A stretch of DNA of 10,157 nucleotides from Verrucomicrobia bacterium UBA3063 (GTDB lineage Bacteria; Verrucomicrobiota; Verrucomicrobiia; Methylacidiphilales; Verrucolacustridaceae), in contig DFCD01000134.1 in the NCBI GenBank assembly GCA_002366885.1, positions 1 through 10,157 of the forward strand. The letters are read 5' to 3'. Position 1 is the first letter of the stretch. Each line of letters opens with the position of its first letter. Made by a program: the position numbers and the translations under genes. Shown here one piece after another: positions 5,437 through 10,157 of the stretch. The notes below the pieces were generated by a model. It ran no database searches and was not told the origin of the DNA. It was given only the letters and a program-made list of their open reading frames with translations.

Positions 5437-7554
5437 TCAGGCGGGCCGAAAATCGACCTGGCGTTTGGGGAGGTCGATGCGGAGAACGGCGACGCGGAGG
5501 CGGGAGCCGGCCTTGTAGGTTTGGCCGCTGCGCCGGCCGCGGAGATGTCGCCGGACGGGGTCAAAGGAGAAGAAGTCGTCCTTCAGCGCCGAGACATGGA
5601 TCAGGCCGGAAATCAGGAAGTCAGGCAGTTCCACGAGGAGCCCGAAATTGGTCGCTTCGGTGACGATGGCCTCAAAGGTCTGGGTGGCGTTGGGGCCGGC
5701 CTGGGCTTCGAGGTATTCGAGAAGCTTCAGCTTTTTGGACTCCTGTTCGGCGTCGGCCGCGGTCCGTTCCTGACGGGATAAGTGCTGGGCCAATTTGTTC
5801 AGGGCCTCGGTTTCCGCACGGGGAGCGCCGCGGGTGTGGGCGAGGGAGCGGTGGACGAGCAGGTCGGCGTAGCGCCGGATGGGGGAGGTGAAGTGGGTGT
5901 AGTGGGATTTGGCGAGGCCGTAGTGGCCGAGGCTTTTGGGGGAGTAGACGGCCCGCTTGAGGGAGCGAAGAAGGGCGATCTTGAGGGCATAGCCGTCGGG
6001 CCGGCCGGGAAGCAGTTTGAGGATTTTCTGGATCTCCCCGCGCTGGGTGAGATCGCCGGCCTTGATGCCGTGGGCGATCAGGAGTTGGCGGTACTCCTGT
6101 AGGCGGGATTCCTCCGGCACCTCGTGGATCCGATAGAGGGAGGGGCGATGTTCCCGGTTGAGGTGGCGGGCGACGGCCTCGTTGGCAAGGAGCATGAACT
6201 CCTCGATGAGCTGATGGGACTCGTCCGACGACTCCTTTTCGATCCGGTCGGGGCGGCCCTGCCGGTCGAGAAGCACCCGTAGTTCCGGAAAGTCCAGGTC
6301 GAGCGCCCCCGAAGCGAAGCGTCTTTTGCGAAGGGCGGATGCGTAGGTCCAGGCCTTTTGCAGAAACCGGTCGAGATCGTCCGTGGCGGGCCGATGAAGG
6401 CGGAGCAGGGCCTCCTGATAGGTGAGGCGGTGGCGGGAAAAGATGACGGTGCGGGCGAAGCGGGCGTTGCCGATCCGGCCGTCCGGGCTGATGCGGACGA
6501 AGGCGGAGTAGGTGAGGCGCTGTTCGCGCGGCCGCAGGGAACAGAGGTCGTCGGAAAGGCGGGGCGGAAGCATGGGGATGACGCCGTTGACGAGGTAGAC
6601 GCTGTTGGCGCGGCGGCGGGCCTCCTCGTCGAGGACCGAGCCCGGGCGGACATAATGGGAGACGTCGGCAATGTGGATGCCGATCTCGGCATGACCCCCG
6701 GGGAGTTCCCGCAGGGAGATGGCGTCGTCAAAGTCGCGGGCTGTGTCGGGATCGATGGTGATGACGAATTCGCCGCGAAGGTCTTCCCGGTCGGCGGGCT
6801 TGTCGGGGAGTTCCACCGGGGCGAAGGAGGAGGCCTCCGCGAGGGCTTGGGCGGGGAATTCGGTGGGGAGATCGAATTTTCGGACGATGGAAAGGATGTC
6901 GACACCGGGATCCTCGCGGCGACCCAGGCGCTCGATGACCACCCCTTCGGGGTTGGTGTGGCGGTTTTTCCATTCGGTGAGGCGGGCGACGACCTTGTCG
7001 CCTGGGGTGGCGGTGGGAGAGCCGCCGGAGCCGGGCTCGGGGACGTAAAGGTTGTGCTGGAGGCGGGGATCGTCGGGAATGACGATGAAGAAGCGGGCGG
7101 TTTTCTGGAGGGTGCCGACGATCTTGTCGTTGCGCCGTTCGAGGATGCGGATGACGCGGCCGCGGGGGCGTTCCGGTTCGGCGCGCCGGCCGCGGCTGGC
7201 GAAGGAGGGTTGATGGAGTCGGGCGACGACGAGATCGCCGTGGAGGGCGGTGGCAGTGTCCTCGGCGTCGATGCGCAGGTCGGAGCCCTCGCCCTCGGCG
7301 GGGGTGACGAAGGCAAAGCCCTTGGGATGAAACTGGATGGTGCCGGTGACGAGATCGGCTGAGCCGGCGGAGATCCAGTGGTCGTGGCGAACCCGGGCGA
7401 CTTGGCCCTGTTTTTCCAGCTGGGTGAGGGTGCGGCTGACGGCGGCGGGAGGAACACGGAGGCGGCGGGCGAGGGCGGGGAGGTCGAGCGGGGTGGCCTT
7501 TTTGCCCTTGAGAAGCGCAAGAATCCGGTCCGGCAAGCGGCTGGCGGCAGGCAT
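5437..7554 (-). CDS. rnr: Ribonuclease R (RNase II/RNB-family 3'-5' exoribonuclease)
   Basis: The 705-residue protein processively degrades structured RNA from the 3' end in mRNA, rRNA and tmRNA quality control. Domains in order: an N-terminal winged helix (about 5-55, LPALARRLRVPPAAVSRTL), a cold-shock/OB domain with TGTIQFHPKGFAFV, a second OB domain, and the RNB domain holding TIDPDTARDFDDA. Its Asp268, Asp274, Asp276 and Asp277 match the four metal-binding aspartates of RNase R. HYTHFTSPIRRYADLLVHR follows from residue 551, and a C-terminal S1 domain covers about 624-705. The lysine-rich tail of the E. coli enzyme is absent. I chose ATG 7554. The open frame continues to 7797, and ATGs at 7587 or 7593 are possible, with a weak AGG six nt before 7587, but those would overlap the divergent glgA start. 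It is convergent with manA. Confidence 0.93.
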   Translation of the reverse strand: MPAASRLPDRILALLKGKKATPLDLPALARRLRVPPAAVSRTLTQLEKQGQVARVRHDHWISAGSADLVTGTIQFHPKGFAFVTPAEGEGSDLRIDAEDTATALHGDLVVARLHQPSFASRGRRAEPERPRGRVIRILERRNDKIVGTLQKTARFFIVIPDDPRLQHNLYVPEPGSGGSPTATPGDKVVARLTEWKNRHTNPEGVVIERLGRREDPGVDILSIVRKFDLPTEFPAQALAEASSFAPVELPDKPADREDLRGEFVITIDPDTARDFDDAISLRELPGGHAEIGIHIADVSHYVRPGSVLDEEARRRANSVYLVNGVIPMLPPRLSDDLCSLRPREQRLTYSAFVRISPDGRIGNARFARTVIFSRHRLTYQEALLRLHRPATDDLDRFLQKAWTYASALRKRRFASGALDLDFPELRVLLDRQGRPDRIEKESSDESHQLIEEFMLLANEAVARHLNREHRPSLYRIHEVPEESRLQEYRQLLIAHGIKAGDLTQRGEIQKILKLLPGRPDGYALKIALLRSLKRAVYSPKSLGHYGLAKSHYTHFTSPIRRYADLLVHRSLAHTRGAPRAETEALNKLAQHLSRQERTAADAEQESKKLKLLEYLEAQAGPNATQTFEAIVTEATNFGLLVELPDFLISGLIHVSALKDDFFSFDPVRRHLRGRRSGQTYKAGSRLRVAVLRIDLPKRQVDFRPA

Positions 7555-7585
7555 GGGTAGTAGGGCATAATGGAAGTTTCCACGC
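7555..7585. promoter_or_regulatory. 31-bp divergent junction between rnr and glgA
   Basis: If rnr starts at 7554, only 31 bp separate it from glgA. On the plus strand CATAAT at 7566-7571 resembles a -10 box, but the appropriate -35 position reads GGCGGC, so the promoter is doubtful and would give glgA a leader of only a few bases. GGAAG at 7572-7576, nine nt before the glgA ATG, is a modest ribosome binding site. TGGAA/TTCCA (7571-7582) is a short inverted repeat that may be chance. Confidence 0.35.
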
Positions 7586-9061
7586 ATGAACATCCTATTC
7601 GTGGCGGCTGAGCTGGCTCCCCATGGCAAGGTGGGGGGGTTGGCGGACGTGGCGGCGGCGCTTCCCGGGGCGCTGGCGGAGGCGGGCCATTTGGTCAGCG
7701 TGGTGGTGCCCCTGCACCGAGGGCTCAAAAAATCCGGCGAGTTCCGGAGCACCCATCTGGAGCTGCAGGTTCCGGTGGCGCACGGCACCTGGCTCACGAG
7801 GGTTTGGCAGGGGCGGCGGGGCGCGGTGAGCCTGTTTGCGATCGAGCGGGATGAATATTTCGACCGGCCCCACCCGTACGGGGAAGGCGGGGGGGACTAT
7901 CCGGATTCCCTGGACCGTTTCGTCTTTTTTTCCCGCGCGGCGGTGGAGCTGGCGCGGCACATCGAGCCGGTGCCGGAGATCCTGCATGCGAACGACTGGC
8001 ATACCGCGCTGATTCCGGCCTTGGCCTCGGTGGCCCGGTTGCCGATGCGCACCGTCTTCACGATCCATAACTTGCGGTACCAAGGGGAGTTTCCGGCTGC
8101 GGACTTCGCGAGGTTGGGGCTGCCCGCGGAGATGTTCCGTCCGGAGACGCTGGAATTCTACGGGCGGGTGAACCTGCTCAAGGGGGCGGTGCTGCTTGCC
8201 GATGAGGTCACCACGGTCAGCCCGAGCTACGCCCGGGAGATTCAGACGGAGGATTTCGGCCACGGCCTGCACGAGGTGCTTAAGGGAAGGTCGGAACATC
8301 TCACGGGGATTCTGAACGGCATCGACGAGGAGGCGTGGAATCCGGCCTCCGACCCGGCGTTGCCAAGCCATTTCCGGTCCGGAGCGCTGTCGGGGCGGGA
8401 GGAGTGCCGTGCGGCGCTGGAGGCGGAGCTGGGACTGGAGGCGGCCAACGGCCGGCCGATTTTCGGCATGGTCACCCGGCTGACACCCGACAAGGGCGTC
8501 GACCTTGCCCTGGAGGCGGCGGAGCGACTGGTGGGCCAAGGGGGGAGGTTGGCGATTCTGGGCACGGGGGAACCCGGGTTGGAGCAGGCGGCCCGGGATT
8601 TGGCGAAGCGTCTGCCGGGCCGGGTGTCGGTTCGTCTGGAGCACCATGAGGAGCTGGCCCGGCGGATTTTCGGCGGCGCGGACTTTTTCCTGATGCCCTC
8701 GCGCACGGAGCCCTGCGGGCTGACCCAGATGTATGCGATGCGGTACGGCGCCATCCCGGTGGTGGCCGACACGGGCGGACTGCATGACAGCGTCGAGCCC
8801 TGGGAAGGCTCCAAAAAAACGGGGTGTGGGATCCGGTTTCCGGCGGGCTCTGGGGCAGGGCTGGGGGAGGGGTTGGATCAGGCCTTGGCGTTGTGGGACG
8901 AACCCGCAATGATGAAGTCGGCCCGCCTTCACGGGATGAAACGGGACTGGAGTTGGGGCGCGGCGGTGCCGGCCTACGACCATGTCTACCGTTCGTCCGC
9001 CGGGCTTTCCTCCTCCGGGAGGAAGCACAAGACGAAAGGAACCTTGGCATGCCGGAATTAA
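7586..9061 (+). CDS. glgA: Glycogen (starch) synthase, GT5 family, ADP-glucose type
   Basis: The 491-residue GT-B retaining glycosyltransferase transfers glucose from ADP-glucose to the non-reducing end of an alpha-1,4-glucan in the cytoplasm. Visible signatures are the N-terminal MNILFVAAELAPHGKVGGLADV, whose K15-V-G-G is the nucleotide-sugar-binding KxGG motif, then HANDWHTALIP, TIHNLRYQGEF, TVSPSYAREI, GILNGIDEEAWNP and MVTRLTPDKGVDL. The C-terminal PSRTEPCGLTQMYAMRYG contains Glu375, the first glutamate of the family's E-x7-E region. The length is near the usual 475-490. The last 20 or so residues are a basic, serine-rich, low-conservation tail that also carries the ribosome binding site of the next gene. 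Its stop lies 13 bp inside the galT-like gene, indicating coupled translation. It heads the operon glgA-galT-like-GH57 and diverges from rnr. Confidence 0.95.
   Translation: MNILFVAAELAPHGKVGGLADVAAALPGALAEAGHLVSVVVPLHRGLKKSGEFRSTHLELQVPVAHGTWLTRVWQGRRGAVSLFAIERDEYFDRPHPYGEGGGDYPDSLDRFVFFSRAAVELARHIEPVPEILHANDWHTALIPALASVARLPMRTVFTIHNLRYQGEFPAADFARLGLPAEMFRPETLEFYGRVNLLKGAVLLADEVTTVSPSYAREIQTEDFGHGLHEVLKGRSEHLTGILNGIDEEAWNPASDPALPSHFRSGALSGREECRAALEAELGLEAANGRPIFGMVTRLTPDKGVDLALEAAERLVGQGGRLAILGTGEPGLEQAARDLAKRLPGRVSVRLEHHEELARRIFGGADFFLMPSRTEPCGLTQMYAMRYGAIPVVADTGGLHDSVEPWEGSKKTGCGIRFPAGSGAGLGEGLDQALALWDEPAMMKSARLHGMKRDWSWGAAVPAYDHVYRSSAGLSSSGRKHKTKGTLACRN
9036..9040 (+). promoter_or_regulatory. 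Ribosome binding site that sets the galT-like start
   Basis: AAGGA lies eight nt before the ATG at 9049, inside the last codons of glgA. The open frame extends upstream to 8824, but family homology begins only at MPELRKDPVVGRW, so this site and the protein family agree on the 9049 start. Confidence 0.75.
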
Positions 9062-10080
9062 GAAAAGACCCCGTGGTGGGGCGCTGGATCGTGTTCAGCC
9101 CGGAGCGGCAGATCCGCCCCGAAAGGTACCGTTGCGAGGAAATGCCCCCGACAAAACCGGAGGAGGATCCTTTCCTGGAGGGCCACGAGGCCTACACGCC
9201 ACCGGAGCTTTATGCGATCCGTCCCAACGGCGGGTCGGCCAACGGCCCCGGTTGGCAGGTGCGGGTGGTGCCGAACCGTTTTCCCGCCCTCCGGGTGGAG
9301 GGGGACCTCGAAAAGGAGGCGGTGGGATTTTACGACCGCATGAACGGGGTGGGCGCGCATGAGGTGATTGTCGAGACTCCGCATCCCAAACTGCCGCTGG
9401 AAAAACAAAGCCTGCACGGAATCGTGCGGGTGCTGGAAGCCTGCCGCTCCCGGATTCTCGATTTGTCCAAGGACATCCGGATGCACTACATCCTGATCTT
9501 CAAAAACCAGGGGGCGAGGGCGGGTGCCACCATGCCCCATGCGCACACCCAGCTGATTGCGCTTCCGGTCACGCCGATCGTGCTCAAGGAAAAACTCAAT
9601 GCGGCCCGGGCCTACTACCTCGAAAAAGACCGTAGTTTATTCGATGATATCCTCAAGGCGGAGCGGAAGGCGGGAGACCGCGTCGTTTTTGAAAACGACG
9701 GCTTCACCGTGTTCTGCCCGTTTGCCAGCCGGTTCCCTTTCGAGACCTGCATCATGCCGCGGCGCCAGCAGGCGGATTTTCAGGCGGCCAGCGATGCGGA
9801 CCTCGTGCACCTGGCGGAGGCGCTGCAAAAAACCCTCTCGGCCTACGCCGGCGGGCTGGATCAACCCGACTACAATCTCATCCTGCACACGGCCCCGTTT
9901 CGCCGGAGCCGCCGGCCGGATTCCTGGACCACCATCGACGCGGACTTCCGCTGGCACATTGAGATCCTTCCCCGCCTGACCGGGGTGGCCGGCTTCGAGT
10001 TCGGGACGGGCTTTTACATCAATCCGACCCTGCCTGAGGAAGCGGCCAACGTCCTCCGCGAGGCGACCCAGCATGGCTGA
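9049..10080 (+). CDS. galT: GalT-family nucleotidyltransferase (galactose-1-phosphate uridylyltransferase-like) lacking the zinc cysteine pair
   Basis: This 343-residue HIT-superfamily protein resembles GalT, which moves UMP between UDP-glucose and galactose-1-phosphate through a uridylyl-histidine. Seen are DPVVGRWIVFSPER (7-20), VRVVPNRFPAL (71-81), GAHEVIVETPHP (102-113), FKNQGARAGATMPHAHTQLI (151-170) with nucleophile His166 in H-A-H-T-Q, YNLILHTAPF (275-284) and the C-terminal WHIEILPRL...GFYINP. The usual CPFC zinc pair is replaced by D40-P-F-L43, while His112 and His164, which align with the other two zinc ligands, remain. It starts inside glgA (13-bp overlap) and its stop overlaps the GH57 start by 8 bp. 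No galK or galE is nearby. Given the glycogen context, an ADP-glucose or other NDP-sugar substrate is a fair alternative; the GalT relative At5g18200 is a known ADP-glucose phosphorylase. Family is certain, substrate is not. Confidence 0.88.
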   Translation: MPELRKDPVVGRWIVFSPERQIRPERYRCEEMPPTKPEEDPFLEGHEAYTPPELYAIRPNGGSANGPGWQVRVVPNRFPALRVEGDLEKEAVGFYDRMNGVGAHEVIVETPHPKLPLEKQSLHGIVRVLEACRSRILDLSKDIRMHYILIFKNQGARAGATMPHAHTQLIALPVTPIVLKEKLNAARAYYLEKDRSLFDDILKAERKAGDRVVFENDGFTVFCPFASRFPFETCIMPRRQQADFQAASDADLVHLAEALQKTLSAYAGGLDQPDYNLILHTAPFRRSRRPDSWTTIDADFRWHIEILPRLTGVAGFEFGTGFYINPTLPEEAANVLREATQHG

Positions 10081-10157
10081 CGCCGTCATCCTCTGGCATT
10101 TTCACCAGCCGTCCTACGTCGACGCGCAGACGGGCGAGGTGTTGATGCCGTGGGTGC
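10073..10157 (+). CDS. Glycoside hydrolase family 57-like protein, N-terminal fragment (cut by window edge)
   Basis: Only 28 codons are visible. The protein opens with MADAVILWHFHQPSY and continues to GEVLMPWV. WHFHQP directly after the start, followed by an MPWVR-like run, is the characteristic N-terminal beta strand of GH57 proteins (alpha-amylase, 4-alpha-glucanotransferase, branching enzyme and amylopullulanase types), where the histidines line the catalytic barrel. The ATG overlaps the galT-like stop by 8 bp, and GAGG lies nine nt upstream within galT, so it is the third gene of the glgA operon. Alpha-glucan cleavage or rearrangement is the expected role. The exact activity needs the catalytic Glu and Asp, which lie outside the window. 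Confidence 0.85.
   Translation, partial: MADAVILWHFHQPSYVDAQTGEVLMPWV

Noticed and set aside
7555..7797. N-terminal extension of RNase R to 7797
   Set aside because: The extra residues are low-complexity, antisense to the conserved GlgA N-terminus, and unlike the start of RNase R proteins.
7595..9028. A 477-codon open frame antisense to glgA
   Set aside because: Arg/Pro/Gln-rich composition and no family features; it is the complement of a well-conserved glycogen synthase.
8824..9048. N-terminal extension of the galT-like gene to 8824
   Set aside because: This part is an out-of-frame reading of the glgA C-terminus; family homology and a good ribosome binding site place the start at 9049.

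Overview
This window is a GC-rich (roughly low-to-mid 60s % by eye), densely packed chromosomal segment of housekeeping and carbohydrate-storage genes. There is no phage, transposase, CRISPR, tRNA or rRNA. The style of the proteins (an FtsK with a long K/A/P-rich linker, a RodZ-like protein, a GT5 glycogen synthase next to a GalT-like protein and a GH57 protein) and a GTAG-headed palindromic repeat pair suggest a member of the Verrucomicrobiota or a relative in the PVC group. That assignment is an inference from memory of such genomes, not a search result.

Left arm (1-3773, minus strand): a compact run transcribed right to left, ftsK -> rodZ-like -> rimO (cut by the window edge). ftsK and rodZ share an ATGA start/stop overlap. 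rodZ and rimO are 27 bp apart. The run joins chromosome translocation at the septum, an MreB-linked shape protein and the ribosomal protein S12 methylthiotransferase.

Centre (3774-5436): only 31 bp separate ftsK from a divergent gene for a small lipoprotein of unknown function, which is followed 73 bp later by a short-type class I mannose-6-phosphate isomerase (manA). manA converges on the RNase R gene. The 188 bp between them hold the only substantial non-coding structure in the window: a purine-rich hexamer tract and an inverted pair of GTAG-plus-hairpin units (REP doublet / REPIN-like element).

Right arm (5437-10157): RNase R (minus strand) diverges from a tight plus-strand operon, glgA - galT-like - GH57 (cut by the right edge). 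Adjacent genes overlap by 13 and 8 bp. GlgA builds the alpha-1,4-glucan from ADP-glucose, the GH57 protein probably cuts or rearranges alpha-glucan, and the GalT-like protein handles a nucleotide sugar or sugar phosphate. Its CPFC zinc-binding cysteine pair is replaced by D-P-F-L, which together with its location makes its true substrate the most open enzymatic question here.

I found no clear previously undescribed system. The best leads are the REP-like doublet, the zinc-less GalT-like enzyme in a glycogen operon, and the unclassified lipoprotein.
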